Assembly (NCBI RefSeq): GCF_033958435.1 | Contig: NC_134137.1 | Location: 121,246,001-121,310,000, forward strand | Direction: 5' to 3' | Length of the DNA: 64,000 nt | DNA from: Carettochelys insculpta | Lineage: Eukaryota > Chordata > Testudines > Carettochelyidae | Part shown: piece after piece, positions 33,400-44,675 of the stretch | Numbering within the stretch: the first letter of the stretch is position 1 | Layout of the letters: each line of letters begins with the position of its first letter | The notes under the pieces: generated by a model | Told to the model about the DNA's origin: nothing | The model's database searches: none | The model's input: the letters and a program-made list of their open reading frames with translations, nothing else | Program-made: the position numbers and the translations under genes

Positions 33400-34699
33400 T
33401 ACTGAACACAGGTGGAGGTGACAGCCGTTCCTTGGGCTGGAAAAGCCTGTTTGTCCACTCCCTATACTTGTCTGGATCAAACACATGTTAGTCCCACATA
33501 GCCTTTACATTTATTTATACACGCCTTTAGGCACTTACCATACACCCACCAGGCAAACACATTAATGACCCACGTGGCACTGGTTTTTCAATGAACCCTT
33601 TCATGACACCTGTTGGAGGCAGAATGTGACACAAGTGAATTGGGATTGACAGAACTAGTCAGGCCTGCTGGAGTACATGACCTGATACAGCCTCTGGCCC
33701 TCTGGCACTGGGAGGGTCTTAGGGTCACTGCAATCTTTTTTACTCAGAGTAGTTAATTTACTAACATGTCAGTGACTGGAACACGGGCAGTCAAGCCCAG
33801 AATTGGAGCCAAGGGCCAGGTCTGGGTTACCTGGAGTGAGGGCAGGCAGGTGCAGGTGTATCCATGCAATGCTTTGAGCATCCACTGAACTGCTGCTGGT
33901 GGTCTTAAGTGGTGGTCTGCTGACTCCTTTGTCAAGCAGCCTATTCCAGGCCAACAGCATTGTTAGTTTCCTGGGGACTGACTCTGTTGCAGGCCCTGAT
34001 TCCTGATGTATAAAGGCCCATGAAAACGCAATCTAAAAATTAGCTTGAATAAGCTTCTGCTTGAAAGCTTTCATACATACAGCGGATGGTCTGAGGAACA
34101 AGGAATGAAGCCTGGACTTCGGTGCTTAAACTTAGCTATGTGCATAAATACTTGGCTCCTGTGGCTCTGGTGCATTGGCAAGTTACTTAGTTTTTAAAGT
34201 ATTTTTAGTGCCTGGAGGCTCCACTGCTGTCTCCAGGAGTATTTGTGCCAAGTACTGTATAAATATGTCCTAAACAGAGAGTCACTGCTCCAAAGAGCTC
34301 AGAGGCTTGGTTAACATGAATTTCAAAGGGACAAATGAAGCAAAGATGGGAGCTGGGTAAAACTTTTCTGGACAAATAATTTATTCATGAAAAACACAGT
34401 TTGGGTCACTCAAGTTTTTTGCAAATCTCACAAAATTGGACTTTTTTTTCCTCTCTCTAAGACTTAGGTGGCACAAAATGGTGGCAGCAGAAGCCCACTT
34501 TATAGCTTAGCCCAGTGGCTAGTCATGTTACCTGGAACGTGACTGACTAGGCTTCAGTTTCCCCTTTGGCTCATGCGGAACAGTGATTGCTTTTTTACAT
34601 GGAAGGAGGGAGCCCTAACAGTGAGCTATAGGAACGTCTAGGGAAGGGCTCCATCAGTGTCTCCTGTTGAAAAAATTTCACTGTATATAAATAAACATA
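33400..34699. other. No gene seen
   Basis: Anonymous non-coding sequence following the Harbinger terminus. No coding frame or repeat boundary is supported. Confidence 0.45.
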
Positions 34700-34912
34700 C
34701 AGTGTTGTTGCAGCCCTGTTGCTCCCATCATACCAGAGAGACGAGTGGGTGAGGTAATAGCGTTCATTGGACAAGCTTCTGCTGATGAGAGAGACATGCT
34801 TTCAAGCTACATAGAACTCTATTTTGGAACCTGTGAAAGCTCGAAAGTTGGTGCTTCTCACTAACAAAATTTCATCCAATCAAAGGTATTACCTCTATCA
34901 GTTTGACTCTCT
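34700..34912 (+). mobile_element. SINE-like retroposon (GTGTTGTTGCAGCC family), hairpin copy
   Basis: The head reads CAGTGTTGTTGCAGCCCTGT, then GAGAGACGAGTGGGTGAGGT and ATTGGACAAGCTTCTGCTGA. From about 34840 the same sequence returns inverted (CTCACTAACAAAATTTCATC, AAAGGTATTACCTC, GACTCTCTATA). The copy is therefore a foldback dimer. Antisense fragments of the family lie at 45804 and 53230. Confidence 0.75.
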
Positions 34913-35669
34913 ATAAACCATCACAGCAGCAGAGATTTAAAATCAGTTCTCCTGCCTCCTAGGTAAGTGATTTTGTAGTGTGATGATTAGGGCATTCTCA
35001 TGGTCTCTGACTAAAGGCCTAGGGGGTACATTTACATTCAAGCAATATACAGGTCCTTATTTTGTAATATGGAGGAGGCACAGAACTGTGGTTGGTTTGT
35101 TTTTAGCCACTCAGTGACTTACTCTGTTTGGAGTTACGAAATAACTAGCTCCCCCCGCCCCCCCCGAAATCACTCTTCTGAAAGGCTAATTAAAGTCTAT
35201 TCTGTAGTTTCTATGTCGAACCATTTTAGAAAGATGATGACTCAAAGAGAGCTGGGAACAATTTCAAAATGTCAACAACATTTTTAGTACTTCGTCTTTA
35301 ACAATCAGATATTCCAAACTTCCCATAAATAAGTTGTGGAATGTGAAACTTCTCGGAGATTTGTGTTTCTGGACAGGAGGCGCTATAATGGGTTGATTCA
35401 GGATCAGCTAATTGGATACCACTTCTTGTGTACTAGTTCTAATTCCTTCCAGAACTGTAATTTTGGAAGTGTCACAAGTGCTGCTTCTTTATGTTCCAAG
35501 GACCAAGTTACTGGGCAGAATTTACAGTAATTTAGGTAAACTGGTCTCAAGCATCCAATACACACATCTTTTCGGTTACAAGGCCTCAAGGGATCCATCT
35601 CCCTTACAAAACACAACAGTGTTTCACAAATGTTAAAGTTTCCAGTTGTTTTAGCTTCACTTAATACTC
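34913..35669. other. No gene seen
   Basis: Anonymous sequence. A C-run at 35150-35166 may be error-prone. Confidence 0.45.
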
Positions 35670-35672
35670 ATA

Positions 35673-36075
35673 TGCTGTGTCTACACTTAGGAAAAACTTT
35701 GAAATGGCCAAATCAAAAATTACTAACAAGGCACTGAAATGAATATTCAGTGCCTCATTAGCATGCTGCCAGCCACAGCACTTTGAAAGTGCCCTGTTTT
35801 GCTCGCATCCGACTCATCTACATGGGGGGTCCTTTTCGAAAGGACACTGCAAACATCGAAATCCCCTATCAGCTGATAGGAATAAGGGGATTTTGATGTT
35901 TGCAGCTCCTTTCGAAAACAACCCCTGTGTAGAAGAGCCGCACGTGAGCGAAACGCGGCACAGATGGCAACATGCTAACAAGGCCCTAAATACTCATTTC
36001 AGCCCCTCATTAGTATTCTTCAATTTGGCCATTAGCATGGCCATTGCGAAGTTTTTCGTAAGTGTAGACATAGCC
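35673..36075. mobile_element. Harbinger-type foldback MITE with ATA target duplication
   Basis: The ends TGCTGTGTCTACACTTA and TAAGTGTAGACATAGCC are inverted repeats flanked by ATA (35670-35672 and 36076-36078). It is palindromic around 35870 (ATCCCCTATCAGCTGATAGG). The CCTCATTAGCAT blocks tie it to the elements at 3292 and 38955. Confidence 0.9.
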
Positions 36076-36330
36076 ATAGTCTGTACATATGCACTAAAGC
36101 AAATCTGCAGAAAAACATGAAACCCTTTGGACAATTGCTACTTTTCAAAAGCATAACAGCTCAAGCATTTAATACTTTAATTTGTACCTACAAACAATTT
36201 GATGATCTCACGATCTAAATGTTGAAAATTTCTTTTAAGCTTATGGTGCCAGAATTTTAAAGTTGCAAAAGAACAACTAAAATTGATACATTTCTTAGGT
36301 TCATGGCTAAAAAAAAGTCAAATATTGTGT

Positions 36331-36965
36331 AGGGTTACCATATTTGAACTTTCAAAAAAGAGGATGCCCCTGAGAAGGAGTGTATCAGTATCAGCAGTGG
36401 TTCCCAACCTCTTTGAGACGGCGACCCATTTTGACAATCCAGTAAGACTTTGTGACTCAAGGCACTTCAAAATTGGGGTCAGGGGGTTCTCGCGTGGGAA
36501 AATTTTCTTTTATAAATATTGATTCCCGACCACCACCCCCAGGCTTAAATCCCTCACAGGCCCAAACTGCCCCCCCACCCACCTCTCTCAGATGAGTGCT
36601 GCGTAGCTCCAACCCAGCCTTCCTTCTCCCTTCCCCCACCTGCAGCACAGGCAGTTCCTGCTGTGCCACCCTGAAATGGGACTCAATTTATTTAGTTTAA
36701 CAGCCAGATCCATCCTGCCAGCCAGTAAACCAATTAAATTGAGTTCCACTTCAGCACAGCAGGGCAGGGACTAGGAGCCAGAGGAGCCAGCGGCGGCAGC
36801 AGCCAGAGCTGCAAATGGCTCCTTAGAGAACCACATATGGCTCAGAGCCACCCAGCCGGTTACCCTCTAATGGCAACTCATATTTGGGTTCTGACCCTTA
36901 GGTTGGGAATCCCTGTTGTATCAGTAGCTACCAACTCATGTTGAATTAACGTACTATATATACTA
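36331..36965 (+). mobile_element. AGGGTTACCATA-type MITE, split by a hAT insertion
   Basis: The left end AGGGTTACCATATTTGAACT and the following AAGAGGATGCCCCTGAGAAG match the uninterrupted element at 50388-50586. The match continues after the hAT at 36916 (TGTATCAGTAGCTACCAACT) to about 36965, where a SINE-like copy begins. The right half of the palindrome is missing. Confidence 0.8.
36395..36915 (+). mobile_element. hAT (Charlie-like) element nested in another MITE
   Basis: The termini are CAGTGGTTCCCAACCTCTTT and the inverted AGGTTGGGAATCCCTG. Flanks AGTATCAG (36387-36394) and TGTATCAG (36917-36924) form an 8-bp duplication with one mismatch and one extra base. The uninterrupted relative at 50388 has the pre-insertion sequence. 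The interior matches the decayed copy at 17523. No transposase frame. Confidence 0.86.
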
Positions 36966-36969
36966 CTAA

Positions 36970-37107
36970 ATTTATTAGGTCAGGAGCTTTCATGGGTAAG
37001 ACCCATCTGAAACTTGTTAGAGTGTTAAATTTGTTAGTCTCTAAGGTATCACTGGACTGCTTGTTATATGTGAAGTTACAGACTAACATGGCTGCCCCTC
37101 TGAGCTT
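36970..37107 (-). mobile_element. SINE-like retroposon copy
   Basis: In antisense: AGGAGCTTTCATGGGTAAGA, TTTGTTAGTCTCTAAGGTAT, then ACAGACTAACATGGCTGCCC and CTCTGAG at the head. It follows the MITE remnant directly. Confidence 0.75.
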
Positions 37108-37130
37108 TAAAACAGTGAGTTGCAATTGTT

Positions 37131-37247
37131 AGGCTTAAGTCCTGAGGCTAACACCCACTTCTTCAGAGGGGTTTTACCCACAAAAGCTTGTGAGCTTATT
37201 AATTTGTTAGTCTCCAAAGTGCTACAGAATGGCTTGTTACTTGTTTT
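37131..37247 (-). mobile_element. SINE-like retroposon, partial copy
   Basis: Antisense blocks ACCCACTTCTTCAGAGGGGT, TACCCACAAAAGCTTGTGAG and TTGTTAGTCTCCAAAGTGCT are shared with the other copies of this family. The head region is missing. Confidence 0.75.
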
Positions 37248-38226
37248 AAAGCTGTATGCTGTACTGATGCAGACGTTAATCCCTGGATACTATTTTTAAA
37301 TGGTATTTTTGAATATTTTAGGCAAGCAAATTATGTCAGATAAGTACTTTGGACATACTACATTGTGTTAACCTTTAACGTAGTCACAAACATAGTTTCT
37401 GTGTTGACACAAGAGGTTTCATGTAGCTCCTCAAACTTAACTCTCATTAGCCGATTTCTCGGAACCCACGTGTCTGTGCTATCAGGAAGTAAACAGCATT
37501 AGGACATTGTGTATATTGTTCCTATAAATCACTAAATGCTCCTAAGTGGTTCCCAAACACACACACACACGCACACACACACACACGCACACACACACAC
37601 ACTAACAAAGCAGAGGAATAACTTCCAACATCTAAAAATAAACCCATTTGTGCTAAACTCAAAGGAATGTGCCAATTATATTTGTAGTTTCTCCTTTTTA
37701 TCTGTTGTTTGAAGCATCTGACAAACCTGTATAACTTTTCCTGAGGGCTGAGCCTGTTCCCCTCATTTGTACAATGCAGCTGAATGCTGTTAAAAAGAGC
37801 ATTCAGCTTATCTCCACCATAACTTTATAGCAAAGTTGTTGGTGAAGTTACCCCTACACATGATCTCTTGTCTGGTTAAAGCTAAGCTCCAGCAAACCAC
37901 TTCAGAGATCTTCAGATGCTGCAGAAATGCAAATTGCTGTTATCGCTAACCCCAGCCCAAACTGCCCAACATTTCTTCCCCACTGGCTTCCCATACGTAT
38001 AAAACAGGAGGCTTGATTGAAAAAGAGCCCTTAGAAACTGGTAGAAAAGTACCTATGGCTAAAGGAACACTTGCCCGAAGCTCAGCCTCTGGGACACTTC
38101 CAAAAGGAAATTGTACCTACTCTTGCCAGGATCCACAGGGAGGTGAACAAAACCTTCCCGTCAATAGCATGAACGATTGTTGATGGATCTAAATGAGCCA
38201 TTGTGTACTCTTGACCTTTCTAAGTA
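37248..38226. other. No gene seen; contains a CA microsatellite
   Basis: Anonymous sequence apart from the CA repeat near 37557-37602. Confidence 0.45.
37557..37602. repeat. (CA)n microsatellite
   Basis: About 23 CA units with two interruptions by CG (GCACAC). Confidence 0.95.
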
Positions 38227-38841
38227 CAGTCGTCCCTTGAGCTATGCCAGGGTTGTGTTCCCACACACCTCGCATAACTTGAATTTCATGTAAGTTGGGA
38301 GGAGGCTTTTTTCCCTGCCAGAATGCATATTCTGCAGCAGAAGGAACTGAAGCTCCTTTTGCAAGATAAATCCTGGGGTTGGGGGGGCAGTTAGGGAGGG
38401 TTAAGTCTGGTGGTGGGTTGTGGTCATGGGAGGAGGGCAGGGGAATCAAGCCTAGGGTTGTTTAGGGCTGCAGCAGGGGCAGGGGGGTGGAGTGGAGCTG
38501 GGACCACACAGCCCTGTTGGGGGATTGCGCTGCAGTCACGCATGGGGGTGGGTGAGCCAGAGCCACGAATAGGGGTGGTGAGCTGGAGTCACGTGTGGGG
38601 GAGTGAGCTGGAGTCCTGCATGGGGTGGATGAGCTGGGGCAGTGAGGGATTTGAATCAGGATGGTATGTGTTGAACCAGGGTTGTGCTGGGTGGTAGGAG
38701 GGGATGAACCCTGGCTGTGCGGGGGCAGGGCTTGAACCACAGCCAGGCAGGCCAGAGGGTTGAGCCAGGGGGAGCGGGATTTTGAGTTGCACTTAACTTG
38801 TATTAATGCAATTTGAAATTGAGCATTTCAAGGGTTTACTG
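38227..38841 (-). mobile_element. Tigger/pogo-like non-autonomous element, CAGTA family, copy 3
   Basis: TA-flanked (38225-38226 and 38842-38843). The ends are CAGTCGTCCCTTGAGCTA and AAGGGTTTACTG. The order of subterminal blocks is the reverse of that in the 9738 element. The interior is a G-rich degenerate array (GAGCTGGAGTCACG(T/C)-type units). Minus-strand frames here are Pro/Ser-rich artefacts of the array. Confidence 0.82.
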
Positions 38842-38954
38842 TAGCTAGAAAATCATTACCCGGACAACCTAGACTAGCAATTCTCGGGTTCAACCTGTAC
38901 CAAAAGGGGTCAAAAGTAGTCAGAAAACAAACTTTCACCAGAAACACAGAGTTA

Positions 38955-39372
38955 GGCTGTTGCTACACTACCACGATTCTGTCAGAGGGGCCATGGTAAT
39001 GAGGCAATTCGGAGCAAACTAATAAGGTGCTCGCATGCATATTCAACACCTCATTAGCATAATGGGGGCTGCACAAACAAACTTTGAATTTCAGAGGTAC
39101 AGCGAAGATGGGGGCAGCTACGAAATAAGCGCCCCATGTAGACATTCCCTGACTCTGATTTAGTTCTGTGGAAGTACGGGAATGTCAAAGCGGGGAGCTT
39201 GTTTCAAAGCTGCTGTCATCTTCACTGTCAATCTGAAAGTCGAAGTTTGTTCGTACTGTCACCATTATGCTAATGAGGTGCTGAATATGCAAGTCAGTGC
39301 CTCATTATCTTGCTTCAGATTGCCTCATTACCATGACCCCTCCGACAGGATCATGGTAGTGTAGCAGCAGCC
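38955..39372. mobile_element. Harbinger-type foldback MITE
   Basis: The ends GGCTGTTGCTACACTACC and GGTAGTGTAGCAGCAGCC are inverted repeats. Flanks are TTA (38952-38954) and TGA (39373-39375). Arms carry CCACGATTCTGTCAGAGGGG and its complement near 39335. CCTCATTAGCAT blocks link it to 3292 and 35673. Two 60-codon frames, one per arm, encode near-identical peptides on opposite strands as a consequence of the palindrome. Confidence 0.86.
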
Positions 39373-39474
39373 TGAGCGACTAGATGATACTTTCCTAAAA
39401 ATGTCACCTATTTCTGTAATAATGCTACACAAATACTTGATTAGAAAACAAAGAGGTCTCTGTGTTTTGAACTA

Positions 39475-39557
39475 CAGGTTGAACCTCTCTAATCCTGCAT
39501 GCTCTCATCTGGTAACATCCATAATCTGGCATGATTTTATTTAGCTGGATGATCTCT
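39475..39557 (+). mobile_element. Tigger/pogo-like MITE, CAGGTTGAACC family, truncated copy 5
   Basis: The first ~80 bp of the family are present (CAGGTTGAACCTCTCTAATC, then ATCTGGTAACATCCATAATC, then TTTAGCTGGATGA). It stops where a CR1 3' end begins. The rest of the element is not found on the far side. Confidence 0.85.
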
Positions 39558-40477
39558 TAAGAAGAGATGAACGGCTATGCTGGGTCATACCAAAGATCCA
39601 TCTAGCCCAGTATCCTATCTGCCAACAGTGGCCAATACCAGGTGCTCCAGAGGGAGTGAACCGAACAGGTAATGATCTCTCTCCTGCCATCCATCTCCAG
39701 CTTCTGACCGAGGTTAGGGACTACATTCCTTAGCCATCCTGGCTAATAGCCATTGATGGACCTGCCCTCCATGAATGTATCTAATTCTTTGGTAAACCCT
39801 GTTATAGTCCAAGCTGTCACAACCTCCTCTGGCAAGGAGTTCCACATTTTGACTGTGTGCTGGGTGAAGAAGAATTCCCTTGTATTTGTTTTAAACGTGC
39901 TGCCCATTAATTTCATTTGGGGACCCAAGTTGTTATGTTCTGGGAGCAAGTAAATAATTTTTCCTTGTTCACTTTCCCCACACCACTCATAATTGTATAT
40001 ACCTCTATCATTCCAACCTTAGTCTCCTCTTTTCTAAGATGAGAAGCCTTAGGCTCTTTAATCTCTTTCCATGTGGGAACTGTTCCAACCACCTAATCAT
40101 TTTAGTTGCCCTTTTCTGAACCTTTTCTAATGCCAAAATGTCTTTTTTGACATGAGGTGACCACATCTGTATGCAATAGTGAAGCTGTGGGTGTACCGTG
40201 CTTTTATATAAGGGCAATAAGATATTCTCTGTCCTATTCTCTATCCCGTTTTTTTTAATGATTCCTAATATCCTGTTTGCTTTTTTGACTGCCGCTGCAC
40301 GCTGCATGGATGTTTTCAGAGAACTATCCACCATGACTCCAAGATCTCTTTCCCGATTAGTTGTAGCTAAATTAGCCCCCATCATACTGTATGTACAGTT
40401 GGTGTTATTTTTTCCATCGTGCATCACTTCACATTTATCCACATGCCTTGTTAGCAAGCCTGTAAGTTCTTTTAAGA
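39558..40477 (-). mobile_element. CR1 LINE, 3' end at left, first of three adjacent copies
   Basis: The minus-strand 3' untranslated part reads TGCTGGGTCATACCAAAGAT. The coding part gives RDLGVMVDSSLKTSMQRAAA, VKKANRILGIIKKNGIENRT, LLPLYKSTVHPQLHYCIQMW and ALEKVQKRATKMIRWLEQFP, the CR1 reverse-transcriptase C-terminal region. Further left, VKMWNSLPEEVVTAWTITGF follows. Several frameshifts. It is of a different CR1 subfamily from the copy at 49186. Confidence 0.92.
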
Positions 40478-40951
40478 AGAATGTGTATACACTGGAGAGG
40501 GTCCAGCAGAGGGCAACCAAAATAATTAGGGGGCTGGAGCATATGATTTATAAAGAAAGGTTGAGGGAATTGGGACTGTTTAGTCTGCACAAGAGCAGAC
40601 TGAGGGGGGAATTGATAACAGCCTTCAACTTACTGAAGGGAGGTTGAAAAGAGGCTGGAGAGAGGCTGTTCACAGTGGTCACAGATCGCAGAACACGGAA
40701 CAATGGTCTCAAGTTGTGATTGAGATGGTCCAGGTTGAACATAGGAAAAACTTTTTCACTAGGAGGGTGGTGAAGCATTGGAATGGTCTACCCAGGAAAG
40801 TAGTGGAGTCTCCATCCCTGGAAGTGTTCAGGTCTCGCCTCAACAAAGCCCTGGCCGGGCTAATCTGATGGGTTTTGTCCTGCTTAGAGCAGGGGGCTGG
40901 ACTCGATGGCTTTTTTAGGTCTCTTCCAGCTCTATTCTATGATTCTATGAT
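40478..40951 (+). mobile_element. CR1 LINE, head-to-head with the previous copy
   Basis: Plus-strand translation: YTLERVQQRATKIIRGLEHM, YKERLRELGLFSLHKSRLRG, GELITAFNLLKGG, stop, then, after a frameshift, [20 protein letters not shown] and EVFRSRLNKALAGLI. The 3' end ATTCTATGATTCTATGAT is intact at 40934-40951. The copy meets the minus-strand copy at about 40478. Confidence 0.93.
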
Positions 40952-41110
40952 AAGAATGGCTATACTGGGTCAGACCAAAGGTCTGTCTAGCCCAGTGTCC
41001 TGTCTTCGGACAGTGGCCAATTCCAGATGTCCCAGAGGAATGAACAGAACAGGTCATCATCAAGTGATCCCTCCCCTCCAGCCCATTGCCACCTTCTGAA
41101 GAACAGAAGG
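40952..41110 (-). mobile_element. CR1 LINE 3'-end fragment
   Basis: It starts AAGAATGGCTATACTGGGTC directly after the tail of the previous copy. It is the same 3' block as at 39560 (AGACCAAAGGTCTGTCTAGC, CAGTGTCCTGTCTTC). Only about 160 bp remain. Confidence 0.88.
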
Positions 41111-43394
41111 ACACCATCTCTAAGAGAAATGTTTTCTCTGTGATGCTTTCACCTTAAGAATATAAGTGTTTGCTTAGAAAGGGCTGTGCAATAATTTCTA
41201 ACTCTTGGTAATTACATTGCTTATAGCCTTTAATGCTTTGACCAATGGCCTGATGGATCCATCCAAGCTTTCTTTGGCTCATTGTAGCTGAGGATTAAAA
41301 AAACTATGTACTAAATCGTTATTAACCCCTCCTCCCTGTGTCAGCTTTCCTCATCCAGAAATGGACCCTGATCACCGAACCACTTCTCTGTCATAAGGTA
41401 AAGTGTCTTCTTCATGGGGTGCTAGCCCCTCTCCCATGCAAAAAAATTTACACACAAAAAGCTCAACAGGTTGAGGGAAGAGGAATGGCAGAGAGAGACA
41501 GATTTTTTTTGCAGCCAGGATCCATCCCATCACCAAGTTTATGCACAATGCTGTTTAATCTTACCTGCTGCCTCAGCGACACAGAACAGAACACATGACC
41601 TGAGCAACAGTGCAGTGGAAGGGCAGCCACCAGAGGGAGTGAAGGATTTGAAGCCAGATGTGGACAGGATCCTATTTTTAGACCCAATTAGGGTGAAGAG
41701 TCCAGGGATATCTTAGCTGACCTGGGGGGTGGGGGGCCTTTGGGCTCTGCCTGCTAAGCTAAAAGCCTCAAATTGGGCCTGAAGAGGGAGAGGTAGCAAA
41801 GTCAGGATATTTTCTTGTTCCAAATGTTCAAATCCACTTCATTACCCAATTAGGTATCCAAGTCTTAGGGCTGGGAATTCAGCTTGGAATTTTACCTCTT
41901 GATGTGAAACATCCTCAATAAATCTTGGCAGAGACACCTACCCTTGTGTAATATGTGCAGCCTCAGGCTTCTGAGGGAAGTGGCACAAGCATAGGCAAAA
42001 ACCAGTCTAATTCAGGCTTTTTTTCTGAGTTTATTTTGTGCTTGTTTCTCCAGTGGCCCTTCCACATCAGTCTTTGTTGGTCCTCGTACACAAAGGCTGG
42101 AGACTCCTATGTAAGGAGATAGACATGTAGCATAACTAGAATATACATATATTGTAATAAGTGATTTCATCTGGAGAAGGATCTGACACATGCGAACACT
42201 CCTTTCCCACGCTCGCCCTGCCCTCATCCTCACTGTTCCGTTCTGAAGTCCTTCTCACACTCTGCTTGTTTAGCAGCTGGATTCTATGTTGTGCTTTTTA
42301 AGGTGCCAAAATAGCAGCTAGATGAGAGCCACTCTCATGTTCATTTCTGGTGTCAACCAGCATCCCCCTGTATTCAAACCATTCGGCAATGAGTTTCCAA
42401 GACAGGGTTTCTCTAGATGCCTCATCATGACTCCCAATGATAAACAACAACAACAACAAAACCCTTTTGATCTGCAAAGAACAGCAACAAAGTCACCATG
42501 ACTCATTTATATTTGGCATTGGGAGTCTGTCCTTAAGGGACCCCTTATATCCCCAACTCCTGGCCCCTTCAGGGTGAGCTCTGGTACTTCTCAGGGTAAA
42601 GCCTAAATCTCCTCTTTAGCGGTTCCTTGTGCTCTCAGGCCTTGGCCAGGGGGCTGGCGGCTTTGCTTGCAGTATGCGACAAGCAGCGTGCACGTCACAG
42701 GAGAATCCCTAGTGACATAAGACCTGTACTGCAGTCAGGATCTTGCCGCATAAGGTAGCCTTAAGAATAAACATGGAGAAGCAGCTCATTCTCTTAATCC
42801 TCACACACGCTTCACCACCACCAAGTTGGAGCCTGCATCATTCCCCGGCCAGCACTTCAGACGCCTTCTAGGCACTGAACTTACCCTTTCAGGGCTACCC
42901 TATTTTTATCTTTCTCTTCTTCTGCTTTGTCCAGGTTGGAAAGCAGCAGAGCCAGCCGGTTTGGGGCCTGTCAACCAGAAACATAAGAGAGAGAGAGAGA
43001 GAGATTCCATCAGTGTAGACGCAGGCCTGCATTAAGACCTTCATATTACTGACAGTCTAGTTTAGTTGCAATATGTTTGCCTTGTTACAAGTTCATGCTT
43101 TTCAGTTCCATTGCGTGCCTTCTGATGAGTTCACAATATTGCAGATGTTTATTAATGCACAACATACATCATCTGGGGAGGTAAAGAAGTATCATTCCCA
43201 TCTTACTAGGATTCTCAACCTACTCTTAACAAATAAATTACAGATATTACCAAAATTATAAGATCTGCTCAAAAATGAAGACAAGATGCTTGAAGACAAT
43301 AATGCTTCTTGGTCTGTCCTCTGAACCATCCCACTCTGACCAGCCCTAATAGAGGTGACATGTTGCCAAGCCTGTATGGCAATATGACAAAGTT
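41111..43394. other. No gene seen; microsatellites only
   Basis: The stretch contains an AAC run at 42447-42461 and a GA run at 42988-43003. No recognisable coding frame or repeat. A pyrimidine tract ending in CAG at about 42934 looks like a splice acceptor but is not backed by an exon. Confidence 0.45.
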
Positions 43395-43475
43395 GCTGCT
43401 ACTTGGATGTGTTTTATTAGAGACCTGGGTTCCATTCCCAGCTGGGCCTGAAGTGATCTTGTGCAAGCTCTAAGG
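43395..43475 (+). repeat. MIR-like SINE fragment
   Basis: AGACCTGGGTTCCATTCCCA, then GCTGGGCCTGAAGTGATCTT and GTGCAAGC correspond to the tRNA-like and core portion of MIR-type SINEs. Confidence 0.55.
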
Positions 43476-44025
43476 CCGGACCTTCACTATGAAGTTAATG
43501 CACTTTATCTCCATGCAAGACACTCCTCCCAAGTTAGCTTAGCTCATGTGCCGGTGGTCACGCTGCACAAAAACACTGGAGTTACTGCCACCCCATTGGC
43601 ACTGCGCTTCCTCTTGTGTGGTGTCCAGCTCTGTGGGGCTTAGCCCATGGTTCTCAGCACTGGAGCAAGTGGAGCTGTAGTATGAATTCTTTCCCAACGA
43701 ACTGGTTGAAAACTTGTCTGTCCTTTCTGGGAACAAAGAGGGAGTTGTGGGAGGACATTGTAGGACTGGGTAGCAACACTTCAGTGGAATTTGCCTGTAT
43801 CTACTCCACAAAGCAGCCCTGTTAGCCGTTTGTTAGGGCCACCAACCCCCATTAAAAGCTCCAGGACACTTGTGCTAAGGGATTTGGTGTATGGCTGGGA
43901 CAAGGACTAGCCCTCTGCTATGTACCAATGAGTAAATGATTGCTATTTCCCTTCTGGTAGCAATCCAGGCCTGGCTAATTATAAATTTGAGGCAGCCACA
44001 AAATAGCGATAATTTTGATGGAACA
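43476..44025. other. No gene seen
   Basis: Anonymous non-coding sequence. Confidence 0.45.
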
Positions 44026-44222
44026 TATGGGACTAGAATAAGAAAAATAGTTTATTAGGTGAGCTTTCGTGGGACAGACCCACGCCTGAAGAAGTGGGTC
44101 TGTCCCATGAAAACTCACCTAATAAACTATTTTGCTAGTCTTTAAAGTGCTACTTGACTGCTTTTTGTTTTGATAGTGTATAGACTAGCACGGCTTCCTC
44201 TCTGTTACTATGGGACTAGAAT
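44026..44222 (-). mobile_element. SINE-like hairpin retroposon with 14-bp target duplication
   Basis: TATGGGACTAGAAT occurs at 44026-44039 and again at 44209-44222. Between them, 44040-44208 holds two inverted arms (TTTATTAGGTGAGCTTTCGT / AAAACTCACCTAATAAACTA) around a GACAGACCCAC hairpin centre. The right arm runs on to the family head in antisense (ACTAGCACGGCTTCCTCTCT, GTTAC). An exact 14-bp duplication indicates target-primed retrotransposition. Confidence 0.9.
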
Positions 44223-44431
44223 GTATTTCTTCAAATGACAAGGCGGGAATGCCAGCTTTGGCTGAACATATCCCTGGAGGTTTCATCATATGACATTTTA
44301 AAATTTATTTTAAATTCTTAAAGACTCGGCAACATTCCTATGGGATGTTTTGGCGGAGGGTGTTCCATTCTATTTTTTAAAAAGTTGCATGGAGACAGAA
44401 GCTTGTCCTAGTTTCATGAGTGCCTCTCAAG

Positions 44432-44675
44432 GGCTGTGTCTACACTACAGAAATAACACCGAAGTTGCTTACTTCAAAGGGTCTACACATACCCTGCTTT
44501 GAAGTAAGACACTACTGCTATCCTGGGAATGGAGTAAAGACTTCGAAGTTGGGCTCCCTACTTTGAAGTTAACTTAAAAGCAAGAGAAAATGTGTGTAGA
44601 CTGTCTGCTGGCTACTCTGAAGTAGTGCCTAACTTCAAAGTTAACTTCCGAGTTAGTTCCTAGTGTAGACGCACT
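44432..44675. mobile_element. Harbinger-type MITE, same family as 26165
   Basis: The left end is GGCTGTGTCTACACTACAG and the right end TAGTGTAGACGCACT. The interior matches the 26165 element, including CCTGGGAATGGAGTAAAGAC and TTCGAAGTTGGGCT. The right end is mutated and the duplication is unclear. Confidence 0.85.

Noticed and set aside
37557..37602. Regularly spaced repeat resembling a CRISPR array
   Set aside because: It is a plain CA microsatellite in vertebrate DNA, with no unique spacers.
38963..39364. Two similar 60-codon peptides on opposite strands
   Set aside because: They arise because the MITE at 38955-39372 is palindromic, so each arm encodes nearly the same peptide. They are not genes.
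42895..42990. Possible exon: pyrimidine tract ending in CAG followed by an open stretch
   Set aside because: There is no donor site, no conserved peptide and no neighbouring exon. A GA microsatellite follows immediately.
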